Under the pieces are notes generated by a model. The model did not search any database, was not told where the DNA came from, and worked only from the letters and a program-made list of their open reading frames with translations. A stretch of 64,000 nt of DNA from Bacillus sp. KH172YL63 (GTDB lineage Bacteria; Bacillota; Bacilli; Bacillales; Bacillaceae_B), in contig NZ_AP022842.1 of the NCBI RefSeq assembly GCF_011398925.1, positions 2,220,001-2,284,000 of the forward strand. The letters are read 5' to 3'. Positions 54,723-64,000 of this stretch are shown in pieces. Position numbers and translations under genes: made by a program. Numbering within the stretch: the first letter of the stretch is position 1; each line of letters starts with the position of its first letter.

Positions 54723-54757
54723 AGAAAAACCGGACATCACTGATGCCCGGTTTTCTT
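54723..54757. terminator. Bidirectional terminator between convergent genes
   Basis: AAGAAAAACCGG (54722-54733) and CCGGTTTTCTT (54748-54757) flank a CATCACTGATG stem-loop. It overlaps the stop of the MFS gene. Confidence 0.8.
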
Positions 54758-55991
54758 ATAGTTGGGATGGCAGCGTCTCTTTCAGACGCAGTGCCGCGAC
54801 GATTCCTGCACATAGAGGCAGGCATGCCACCAGCCCGATTGCCCACGTCACGTTCAGCATATCGGTTAGGATCCCGGCGAACAATGCGCCGAATGCATAG
54901 CCGCTGTCTCTCCAGAATCGGTACACGCCCATGGAGGAAGCTCTCCACTCAGGCGCAGCCACATCGCTGATGGCCGCCTGCAGTGTCGGGTATACCATCG
55001 CCGTGCCGAGCCCGAGCAGAATCGCAGCCATTAGCCAAAGGCTGTAGTGATCCACCATCAGGATCAGCCACAGGGACACGGCCTGCAGCCACATCCCGCC
55101 GACAATCAGCCATTTCCGGCCGACTTTATCGCTTAAAGCCCCGGTGAACAGCTGGAAGAATCCCCATGAAGCAGGATAAACCGCGACCAGCACGCCGATC
55201 TCGGATACACTCAAGCCCACACCGGTAAAGAATAACGGAAACAGCCCCCAGGCCATTCCGTCCTTCAAATTCGTGCTCAAACCGGCGAATGTAAGGCTCG
55301 ACAAACTTTTATTCCTGTAGGTCGTAGTCGTGAATACTTCCCTGGCAGACAGGGACGGACCTTTCTGCATCGATGCTTTTCTGTGAAGCGCCAAGTGGCC
55401 GCCTGTATCTTTTACCAAAAGAGATAGAATCAGACCGATCACGACAAGGAGGATGCCTATATAAAATGGCTCGGGACGGTTGGAATAGGTGGTGGCCACA
55501 AATCCGGATACAGCGGCCATGACTGCCACACCGGTGTAGCCTGCAAATTCATTCAGTCCCACTGCAAAGCCCCGCTGAGTCGGCTTTGCGACATCTATCT
55601 TCATATTCACCGTCATCGACCACGCCAGTCCCTGATTGATGCCGAGGAAGATATTCGCGACGACAATCATCCACCAGGACGCTGCAAAAATGACAAGCAA
55701 TGGAACAACCAATCCGAACGCCCAGCCGATGAGCAGCACTTTCTTCCTCCCCAGCCGGTCGGCGATCGCCCCTGCGAAATAATTCACAACTGCTTTCGAG
55801 AATCCGAAACTGATGATGAATGATAATGCAGCACTTGTAGAAGCAAGTCCAAAGTCCGCTTCTCCAATGATCGGGAGGATCGTCCGCTCCAGGCCGACCA
55901 TCGATCCGACGAAGAAATTCGTCACAACGAGGAGGATGAATTGCACGATGTTCTCTTTGATTCCCAGCTGTACGTTGTTCAATTGATTCAT
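54756..55991 (-). CDS. MFS transporter
   Basis: 411 residues with 12 TM segments. MFS motif A appears between TM2 and TM3 (GAIADRLGRKKVLLIGWAFG) and again between TM8 and TM9 (GALSDKVGRKWLIVGG). FAGLSTNLKDGMAWGLFPLFF precedes the second half. No substrate can be assigned; drug export or nutrient uptake are both possible. It ends 18 bases after the AlkD-like gene. Confidence 0.85.
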   Translation of the reverse strand: MNQLNNVQLGIKENIVQFILLVVTNFFVGSMVGLERTILPIIGEADFGLASTSAALSFIISFGFSKAVVNYFAGAIADRLGRKKVLLIGWAFGLVVPLLVIFAASWWMIVVANIFLGINQGLAWSMTVNMKIDVAKPTQRGFAVGLNEFAGYTGVAVMAAVSGFVATTYSNRPEPFYIGILLVVIGLILSLLVKDTGGHLALHRKASMQKGPSLSAREVFTTTTYRNKSLSSLTFAGLSTNLKDGMAWGLFPLFFTGVGLSVSEIGVLVAVYPASWGFFQLFTGALSDKVGRKWLIVGGMWLQAVSLWLILMVDHYSLWLMAAILLGLGTAMVYPTLQAAISDVAAPEWRASSMGVYRFWRDSGYAFGALFAGILTDMLNVTWAIGLVACLPLCAGIVAALRLKETLPSQL

Positions 55992-56009
55992 CTTCTTACC
56001 TCAATCCTT

Positions 56010-56738
56010 TTAACATCTTACATATTTCCGCTTGAATCCGATCCTCAAACGCTCCACCTGTTTCTGAATATCTTCATACGCATGCAGGACAGCGTTCTTT
56101 TTCCCTTCCCGCTTCATCTCCACCGGCCCGATCGCTTTCGCCGTCTCGAGGGCAGTCTCGTGGAGCGGGGCGTAGGAAACCCCGACAGTCGTGACAAAAT
56201 TATTCATCGCTGATTTGGTCCTTTCCGGTGCGTCGTGGATCGATTCCTTCACCTGTTGAAGCATGCCTGCAAGCTTCTCCGTCGAAAACTCCTCATCCTT
56301 CCTGCTTCCGAGCAGCCAGCAATAACAGCTCCACCCTGCAGACATCTTCAGTTCTTCTCCGCTTTCGATCCATGCATCGGATACGTCCTGGGCAATGTCT
56401 GTTTCTGCCAAGGTGACCGCGACCACATAATCAGACAGCATGTAGAAATACGCCCCGTCGATCCAGCGCTCGAAGTCTTCAACGGTCATCGCTTTCGGAT
56501 CGGCAATGACACCGGCAAAATACATGGCATCATAATTTCCCGTCGCATAGAGCTCCTCTGCCAACACCTGATCCTTCTTGATCTTTTTCGCGATCGGCTT
56601 CATCGCCCCTGTCGCAACCCCAAATACCGGCTCGCGGGCACCGTTCGATATGTACATCTTCTTGCTCCGTTCCTTGCCGAGTGCTTCAAGTTCTTCCATC
56701 ACAGTTTCTTTGTTCACCGGGCACACCATCCTTTTCAT
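56010..56738 (-). CDS. DNA alkylation repair protein (AlkD-like HEAT repeats)
   Basis: 242 residues, all-helical HEAT-like repeats of the AlkC/AlkD family (REPVFGVATGAMKPIAKKI; FERWIDGAYFYMLSDYVV; SAGWSCYCWLLGSRKDEE). AlkD excises bulky cationic alkyl bases without base flipping. The start is uncertain: ATG at 56738 has little ribosome site, and the GTG of MKRMVCPV-NKET at 56717 is also possible. Co-transcribed with the MFS gene. Confidence 0.75.
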   Translation of the reverse strand: MKRMVCPVNKETVMEELEALGKERSKKMYISNGAREPVFGVATGAMKPIAKKIKKDQVLAEELYATGNYDAMYFAGVIADPKAMTVEDFERWIDGAYFYMLSDYVVAVTLAETDIAQDVSDAWIESGEELKMSAGWSCYCWLLGSRKDEEFSTEKLAGMLQQVKESIHDAPERTKSAMNNFVTTVGVSYAPLHETALETAKAIGPVEMKREGKKNAVLHAYEDIQKQVERLRIGFKRKYVRC

Positions 56739-56903
56739 ACAATTGGCTTTTCCTTCTCATACTATATATCATATAACACCCCATAAAGAGAAACCAGCTT
56801 CTGAATCAGATGAAACCCCTTGTTTTGTAAGGATTCCGTAAAAATTCTCCATTCTCGACGCTTCATGCTTTCAATAAGAATTCTAATCTATTATAATAGC
56901 AGA

Positions 56904-56918
56904 TAAGAATCATTATAA
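56904..56918 (+). promoter_or_regulatory. PerR-like box upstream of katG
   Basis: TAAGAATCATTATAA agrees with the PerR box TTATAATNATTATAA at 12 of 14 fixed positions. A TATAAT at 56892-56897 would put the transcript start near 56904, inside the box, so PerR would block transcription until peroxide oxidises it. Confidence 0.6.
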
Positions 56919-56988
56919 TTATCACATAATTGTTAACTTTCGTGATAATGCATGCACCACCATTTTAAAACAGGAAGGTGATTGGTAA

Positions 56989-59202
<2,214 letters not shown>

Positions 59203-59212
59203 ATTGAATGGA

Positions 59213-59250
59213 AAAACGCCTCTTCGGTTTGGGAAGAGGCGTTTTCTTTT
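59213..59250 (+). terminator. Terminator of katG
   Basis: AAAACGCCTCTT (59213-59224) and AAGAGGCGTTTT (59234-59245) with a following CTTTTT. Confidence 0.9.
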
Positions 59251-59320
59251 TGGGGTATTGGGTTTGGGTGGTTGGTTGCTGGTTGGTGCTGCGTGCGGAT
59301 GGTGAGTTTTCGACAAAGAG

Positions 59321-59450
59321 ATCATATATTTGAGAATAGGATCATATTTCAGGATTCGGGATCATATTTTAAAAATCACGCTCATAAATCTGAAATCAGG
59401 CTCATATATTTTTATTTCGGCTCATATATCGGGCCGGGACCCTCATTTTT
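59321..59450. repeat. 20-bp degenerate tandem repeat, about 6.5 units
   Basis: Units begin at 59321, 59341, 59361, 59381, 59401 and 59421, exactly 20 bases apart, with a seventh partial at 59442. Each opens with (a/c)TCATAT or TCATAA and most close with CGG or GG. No gene lies in 59246-59633. Confidence 0.75.
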
Positions 59451-59633
59451 CCAATATATACCATTTCTAGCAGTCTATTTTTCTCCAAAACGACCTGAAA
59501 AGACTAATTTCCCTTTTAAAACCTTTCAAAAAGACCAAAACTGCAGTCATTTCCGGTTCACAAGCAACATTTCCGTCCCCAACAGCCGCTCCATAAAAAC
59601 CGGCAGAAACGATCACACCACGCTATCCCCCAA

Positions 59634-60113
59634 CTATGCCCCAATCCGCTCCTCAACCGCAGCCTCTTCCACACTACCAGTTCGCTTCTCCAGCTTATAC
59701 ACCAGTACGCCGCCGATCAGCAAGCCGATGCCAAGGATTTTTTCCCAGGACAGGGATGAAGGCTCAAATCCGAACCATCCGCCTGTGTTGACGACAAATG
59801 CGATGGTGATCTGTGAGATGAGTGCGATGGAGATCGCGTACGCCGGTCCGATCAGGGTGACGCCCCGCATTAGGAAGAATACGATGCCGACGCCGAATAC
59901 GCCGCTGAACAGGAAGACCGGGTTGACTCCGCTGAAGTCGAGGATGCTTTTGTCTTCCATTGTATAGAAAACGGGCAGTGAACAGACGAGGCCGAGGCCG
60001 AGTACGAGGCTCGTTGTCGCCCACGGGCCTGTTTTTTCACTGACACGTGCGTTGAATACGTTTTGTAAGCTGATTAAAATGCCTGCCATGATGGCAAGTC
60101 CTACTCCGTACAT
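59634..60113 (-). CDS. YdcZ-type DMT-family permease (DUF606)
   Basis: 159 residues, five TM segments, matching a YdcZ/DUF606 half-size transporter (GILISLQNVFNARVSEKTG; GPAYAISIALISQITIAFVV). Such proteins often come in pairs and are believed to form dimers. Here the partner is the gene at 60837, with a Crp-like regulator gene between them. Confidence 0.8.
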   Translation of the reverse strand: MYGVGLAIMAGILISLQNVFNARVSEKTGPWATTSLVLGLGLVCSLPVFYTMEDKSILDFSGVNPVFLFSGVFGVGIVFFLMRGVTLIGPAYAISIALISQITIAFVVNTGGWFGFEPSSLSWEKILGIGLLIGGVLVYKLEKRTGSVEEAAVEERIGA

Positions 60114-60125
60114 GTTGGACCCTCC

Positions 60126-60821
60126 TTATTCATAGATGTTTCCTTTAGCAAGGATGCTGAGTTTTTCAAGGTTTTTGATGGTGATGGAGCCGTTGACCCG
60201 GTCGATCAGGTCGTCTGAGGCCATCTTCTTCAGTACTCGGTTGAGGTGGCGGTAGCTTGTGCCGATCCATTCGGCGAGTTCCATCAGGTTGGATGTGTGC
60301 ATTTCCTGATGAAACATCGTCCCTTCCCCTGCTTCTGAGATCGAGAGCAGGTAGCTTGCGAGCCTCACTTCAACCGGATATAGCATGTGCATGCTTGTTG
60401 CGTGGGACTCTGTGTAGAATTTATGGGCGACGGTATCAAACAGGAAGCGGATGATCGCCGGATGTTCACGTTCAAGCCTTGATAAATCCTTGAACGGGAG
60501 CGATATGAACACCCCGTCGGTCACCGCTTCCACCGAGTTGATGACTGCACTTCCCTTTGCATATTCCACATCGCCGAGCACCGCAAGCGGACGCTTGAAC
60601 CGGTTGATGAGCATCTTGCCGTCCGGTGTATTGGTGAAGATTTTGATTTTCCCCTTCGTCAGGAAATACAGTTCATGAAATGCTTCCCCTGCAGAAAACA
60701 GCACATCGCCTTTTTCAAACCCGTACACTTTGATAAGGGATCGGAAATCTTCTGGAAAGTACCGCTCGAGCTCAAATTCTTTTAACATAGTATCGGGCTC
60801 TGCCCCTTGAATTTCTTTCAT
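60126..60821 (-). CDS. Crp/Fnr-family transcription regulator
   Basis: 231 residues. N-terminal cyclic-nucleotide-binding-like beta barrel (residues about 20-130; GDVLFSAGEAFHELYFLTKG) and a C-terminal winged helix (WIGTSYRHLNRVLKKMASDD). No cysteine cluster for an iron-sulfur site, so not an oxygen-sensing FNR. AAGAGG precedes the ATG. It lies between two YdcZ-like transporter genes and probably controls them. Confidence 0.85.
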   Translation of the reverse strand: MKEIQGAEPDTMLKEFELERYFPEDFRSLIKVYGFEKGDVLFSAGEAFHELYFLTKGKIKIFTNTPDGKMLINRFKRPLAVLGDVEYAKGSAVINSVEAVTDGVFISLPFKDLSRLEREHPAIIRFLFDTVAHKFYTESHATSMHMLYPVEVRLASYLLSISEAGEGTMFHQEMHTSNLMELAEWIGTSYRHLNRVLKKMASDDLIDRVNGSITIKNLEKLSILAKGNIYE

Positions 60822-60836
60822 ATCAGAACCTCTTTT

Positions 60837-61262
60837 CTACAATTGAAGCAGAATGACGCCTGCAAGCATCATTGAGAGACCGGCGATCTGCCTCTTTGTG
60901 ACCGGGATCCGCTTTTCACCGAACCAGCCCCGTGATTCAATAAGAAAGGCTGTTCCGATCTGTGCCACGAGCAGGATCGCGATCGCGGCTGCGGGCCCGA
61001 TCATATGGATGGCCGTCAGTTCAGAGAACACGACGAGCACGCCGAATGATCCTGCGATCAGGTATAGAAACGGGACCTGCCGGAAGCTCTTCCCTTTCCC
61101 GTCCCTTACTTTCATATAAATCGTTATGGCGATCGCGAAGGCGACAAGATGGACGATCGACGTCGTATGCCAGCCTCCGATCGCGTCACTCATTCTGGCA
61201 TTAAAGATTCCCTGCATGGTGATACAAAGACCGCCAAGCAGCGCAAATAAAGCACCTTTCAT
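60837..61262 (-). CDS. YdcZ-type DMT-family permease, partner
   Basis: 141 residues from the ATG at 61262 (AGGAGGAG upstream). Same fold as the 59634 protein (GGLCITMQGIFNARMSDAIGG; MIGPAAAIAILLVAQIGTAF). First gene of the three-gene operon. The pair plus regulator suggests a small-molecule exporter responding to a cytoplasmic ligand. Confidence 0.8.
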   Translation of the reverse strand: MKGALFALLGGLCITMQGIFNARMSDAIGGWHTTSIVHLVAFAIAITIYMKVRDGKGKSFRQVPFLYLIAGSFGVLVVFSELTAIHMIGPAAAIAILLVAQIGTAFLIESRGWFGEKRIPVTKRQIAGLSMMLAGVILLQL

Positions 61263-61403
61263 CGTTTCTCCTCCTATTCTTCGTACTATTAAACAGGAGG
61301 GAGGAAATTTGTGAAAGGACATATGTCCTAAGCTTATACGTTTTTCAATGATGATAACCTTTTCATCAAAAAAAAGATAGAAATAAGGGATTTCCCCCTA
61401 TTC

Positions 61404-62642
61404 CTATCCTGTCGGAAGCAGAATCGTCGTTTTCGTTCCGACCCCTTTTTCACTGGAAATCTGTACTTCCCCGTTCATCGCTTCAATGACCCTGAAGACC
61501 ACCATCATGCCGAGGCCTGTCCCCTTTCTTTCCTTTGTGGAGAAATAAGGTTCACCTAGGCGTGTGATCTGAAGCGGGGTCATCCCGATTCCTTCATCTT
61601 GGATATGTATGCGCACTGTTTGATTATGTACTTCGGAGGTGATGTGAATTTCTCCCCCTTTCGGCATCGCTTCTATACTGTTTTTCATAATATTGACGAG
61701 TGCCTGTATATATAGTCCCGCATTCCCTTTCACCACTTCATTAGACATACGGGACGAAATCACGACATTATTCAGGTTGGCAAGCGGCTGCATCACATGG
61801 ATCGCTTTCTCCATCATGTTCTTTGCAGATAGGTTCTCCACCTTATCAGGGGCAGGTTTAGCGAATGTGAGGTAATCATGAATGATGTCGGTCGCCCTGT
61901 CCATCTCTTGTATCGCAACGTCCAGGAATTGCTTCTCCTTCTCAGTAATATCAGCTGATTCCTGTACCATCTGCACAAAACCTCTCGAAGAAGTAAGGGG
62001 ATTCCTGACTTCATGGGAGATGCTTGCTGCCAGGTGGCTGACTACCTCTACTTTTTCCATCCGGATAAGCTTCGTGAGGAGAAGGTGCTGTGTATGAAAA
62101 TATTCTACTAAATAGACCGTTAGAAGCATCCCTAAAATGTGAGTGATGATGAATGAAAACATGAAGCCAAAGGTAAGAAGGTCATTGAATAATAGGTGTA
62201 TGCTAAGCAGGACTCCTGAACAGGTAAGAAAAACTAACGTAGAGGTGAGCAACAGCCGGATCCGGATCTTGTTACGATTAAATAACGGGCGGGTCCACAT
62301 ACAAACCAAGTATAGGACAGGAATCGCAATGATCGGTATCCACATCCCCTCTCCCCCGTGTATTGCCCTGATCATGATTGTCAGTAATCCTAAGACAGCC
62401 GCTGTGAATGGATGGGCATAAAAACATGCCAGAATAAATGAAATAAAACGAAGGTCAAATATGAGGCCGGCACTGATTTTAAAAGGAAACAGCATGCATA
62501 ACAGAATCGCAAATCCTAAAGAGATGAACATGACAAATTCATTTCGTCGATTGTATCTGAGCGGTTGGTTAAGCCAGAACTGCATAAAAAGGATGGATAA
62601 AAATATAACAAGTAAATTGATTAAAAAGTGCTGCATCCCCAC
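61404..62642 (-). CDS. Sporulation-type sensor histidine kinase, KinB-like
   Basis: 412 residues, GTG start with AGGGGG 8 bases upstream. Six TM segments (5TM-LYT-like sensor, residues 1-185) with almost no outside loop, then DHp with the phosphoacceptor H in ASISHEVRNPLTSSRG near 211, and a HATPase domain (NIMKNSIEAMPKGG; DEGIGMTP; KGTGLGMMVV). No response regulator next to it, as with phosphorelay kinases that feed Spo0F. A TATAAT at 62672-62677 may be its -10. Confidence 0.8.
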   Translation of the reverse strand: MGMQHFLINLLVIFLSILFMQFWLNQPLRYNRRNEFVMFISLGFAILLCMLFPFKISAGLIFDLRFISFILACFYAHPFTAAVLGLLTIMIRAIHGGEGMWIPIIAIPVLYLVCMWTRPLFNRNKIRIRLLLTSTLVFLTCSGVLLSIHLLFNDLLTFGFMFSFIITHILGMLLTVYLVEYFHTQHLLLTKLIRMEKVEVVSHLAASISHEVRNPLTSSRGFVQMVQESADITEKEKQFLDVAIQEMDRATDIIHDYLTFAKPAPDKVENLSAKNMMEKAIHVMQPLANLNNVVISSRMSNEVVKGNAGLYIQALVNIMKNSIEAMPKGGEIHITSEVHNQTVRIHIQDEGIGMTPLQITRLGEPYFSTKERKGTGLGMMVVFRVIEAMNGEVQISSEKGVGTKTTILLPTG

Positions 62643-62729
62643 ATAAACGTCCCCCTTACTTCTGTAATCCCATTATATCGAATGTAGGACACGGCGACTA
62701 CACTAATATCAAAACATTCACATTTTTCC

Positions 62730-62759
62730 GTATGACTCATGGGAATCCGGCACATACTA
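62730..62759 (+). promoter_or_regulatory. Possible SigG promoter for the gerA-type gene
   Basis: CATACTA at 62753-62759 is an exact forespore SigG-type -10; CGTATG at 62729-62734 is a weak -35, 18 bases upstream. Fits the forespore expression of germination receptors. Confidence 0.4.
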
Positions 62760-62790
62760 CCATATTGACATAATCAAAGAGGTGGGCGCG

Positions 62791-64000
62791 ATGGATGACT
62801 TGAAAGTAAGGGCAGAGAGACTTCTCGCCGGGATGCACGACAGCTCAGATGTGAAAACCAGATATTTGAAGCATCCGGGGGAGCACCCGTTTGCCTGCAT
62901 CCTTTACATAGACGGGATCGTCGATACTCCCTCCATTCAGGAACATATCATCGAGCCGCTCCTGAATACGCCGGATGCGCCGTCCCTCCCTTCGTTGCTT
63001 GAGGTGCCTGAAATAGAATATGTAAACGAAGCCCAATCTGTCGAAAAACTGGTGAACGGTGCGACCATTCTCCTTTTCAGCGGAAACGCTGACATGATTG
63101 CGGCAGATACGTCTAAGTGGCAGGAACGGTCGATCACAAGCCCAAAGGGACAGCGGACGATTGAAGGGCCGGATATCGGATTCACCGAAAGCCTGGGCAC
63201 GAACGTGGCCCTTCTCAGGAAATATATTAAAAATCCTTCCCTTCATGTGGAGACGGAGACGTACGGACAGCATACGGGGACGTCTGTTTCCCTTGTCTAT
63301 TTGGAAAATATGGTCGACCCCGATATCCTTGCCAATATAAAGGAAAAGCTTGCAGAAATATCGATCGATTCCATCATCGGATCCAATTACATCGCAGAAT
63401 ATTTGACGAAGGAATCGAAAACGATCTTCCCCCTCGTCCTCAATTCGGACCGACCGGACGTTGCCGCTGCGGAAGTCGTCGAGGGACGGGTGTGCATCAT
63501 CGTCGACGGGACACCGTTTGTTTTGATCGCACCTGCTGTTTTCATCCAGTTCTTTCAGTCTGCAGATGATTATTACATCAACTCGGCAGCATCCGGGCTT
63601 GTAAGGCCGTTCCGTTTTCTGTTTTTCTGGATATCCCTTTACATTCCTGGATTATACGTCGCATTTACCACGTTTCATAAAGGGCTGCTGCCGGTGAATC
63701 TGCTTGTCGGCTTCCTTGCCCAGAGGGAAGCCGTGCCGTTTCCAACTGTATTCGAAGTCCTTCTCGTCCTGCTGTTGACCGAGGCGATTTATGAAGCTTC
63801 AAGCAGGCTTCCCCAAAGCGTCGTCATCACGATTTCCTTGTTTGGGGCAATCGTATTCGGACAGGCGTCGGTCGAAGCACAGCTGGTGCAGCCGATTACC
63901 CTGGTGGTCATCAGTACGGCCTTCATTTTATCAAGCATCATCCCGATCGCGGCCATGGGCTATGCGACCCGCATCATCAAGCTCAGCCTGATATCTGTCG
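62791..64000 (+). CDS. GerA-family spore germination receptor subunit A, 3' end outside window
   Basis: ATG at 62791 follows AGAGGTGGG; about 403 residues are in the window without a stop. A soluble N-terminal domain (residues 1-260; SETYGQHTGTSVSLVYLENM-like core with LNSDRPDVAAAEVVEGRV and IIVDGTPF) is followed by TM segments (FLFFWISLYIPGLYVAF; AVPFPTVFEVLLVLLLTEAI). This is the GerA-family A subunit, which senses germinants at the spore inner membrane. B and C subunits would lie outside the window. It shows the organism makes spores. Confidence 0.9.
   Translation, partial: MDDLKVRAERLLAGMHDSSDVKTRYLKHPGEHPFACILYIDGIVDTPSIQEHIIEPLLNTPDAPSLPSLLEVPEIEYVNEAQSVEKLVNGATILLFSGNADMIAADTSKWQERSITSPKGQRTIEGPDIGFTESLGTNVALLRKYIKNPSLHVETETYGQHTGTSVSLVYLENMVDPDILANIKEKLAEISIDSIIGSNYIAEYLTKESKTIFPLVLNSDRPDVAAAEVVEGRVCIIVDGTPFVLIAPAVFIQFFQSADDYYINSAASGLVRPFRFLFFWISLYIPGLYVAFTTFHKGLLPVNLLVGFLAQREAVPFPTVFEVLLVLLLTEAIYEASSRLPQSVVITISLFGAIVFGQASVEAQLVQPITLVVISTAFILSSIIPIAAMGYATRIIKLSLISV

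Noticed and set aside
56235..56786. 183-codon plus-strand frame
   Set aside because: Antisense to the AlkD-like gene; no ribosome site and Cys/His/Arg-rich shadow sequence.
59321..59450. Possible CRISPR array in the tandem repeat
   Set aside because: The units are continuous 20-base repeats without unique spacers, and no cas genes are near.

Overview
The window looks like chromosomal DNA of a spore-forming member of the Bacillaceae (Bacillus or Rossellomorea-like; genus not certain). The evidence is a GerA-type germination receptor gene at the right edge, a KinB-like sporulation kinase, a yceCDEFGH-type Ter cluster, LXG toxin genes with YezG- and YwqI-like partners, Shine-Dalgarno sites of the AGGAGG type and frequent TTG/GTG starts. 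No rRNA, tRNA or CRISPR array was seen.

Layout. (1) 1-13.6 kb is an AT-rich, defence-like accessory region. It holds a partial Z1-domain ATPase, two paralogous PLD-nuclease/DEAD-helicase proteins, a NUDIX hydrolase and a MazG-like pyrophosphohydrolase between or beside them, a relic of a DUF2075 helicase, an XRE regulator with a small partner, an HNH nuclease gene killed by an in-frame TGA, and two unrecognised membrane or coiled-coil proteins. (2) 13.8-31.4 kb is one minus-strand catabolic operon of 16 tightly packed genes. Its first gene is a CBS-PAS-AAA+ sigma-54 activator. Upstream lie a near-perfect -24/-12 promoter and two GTTGC-N6-GCAAC palindromes that are good enhancer-site candidates. 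The operon encodes acyl-CoA activation, a complete beta-oxidation set, a TAXI-TRAP uptake system and several side enzymes; its substrate is unknown. (3) 31.6-35.1 kb is a type VII (LXG) polymorphic toxin locus with one coupled and one orphan immunity gene. (4) 35.4-38.1 kb holds small membrane proteins, a LURP-one protein and a membrane-anchored thermonuclease. (5) 38.4-48.5 kb is a Ter stress operon: three TerD paralogues, TerC, then, after a strong terminator, an HpcH/PRTase/StiP/HAD biosynthetic block and the YceG and TelA proteins. (6) 48.8-56.7 kb is mixed housekeeping and hypothetical genes (DinB, dienelactone hydrolase, MFS, AlkD-like). (7) 57-59.2 kb is katG behind a PerR-like box. (8) 59.3-64 kb has a 20-bp tandem repeat, a YdcZ/Crp/YdcZ operon, the kinase and the partial gerA gene.

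The region from 31 to 50 kb also carries about seven copies of a GGGGACGGTTC hairpin repeat, several used as transcription terminators, plus a longer element at 38.2-38.4 kb with inverted ends. The best candidates for something not yet described are the PLD-helicase/nucleotide-hydrolase cluster (3.3-10 kb) and the sigma-54 catabolic operon.
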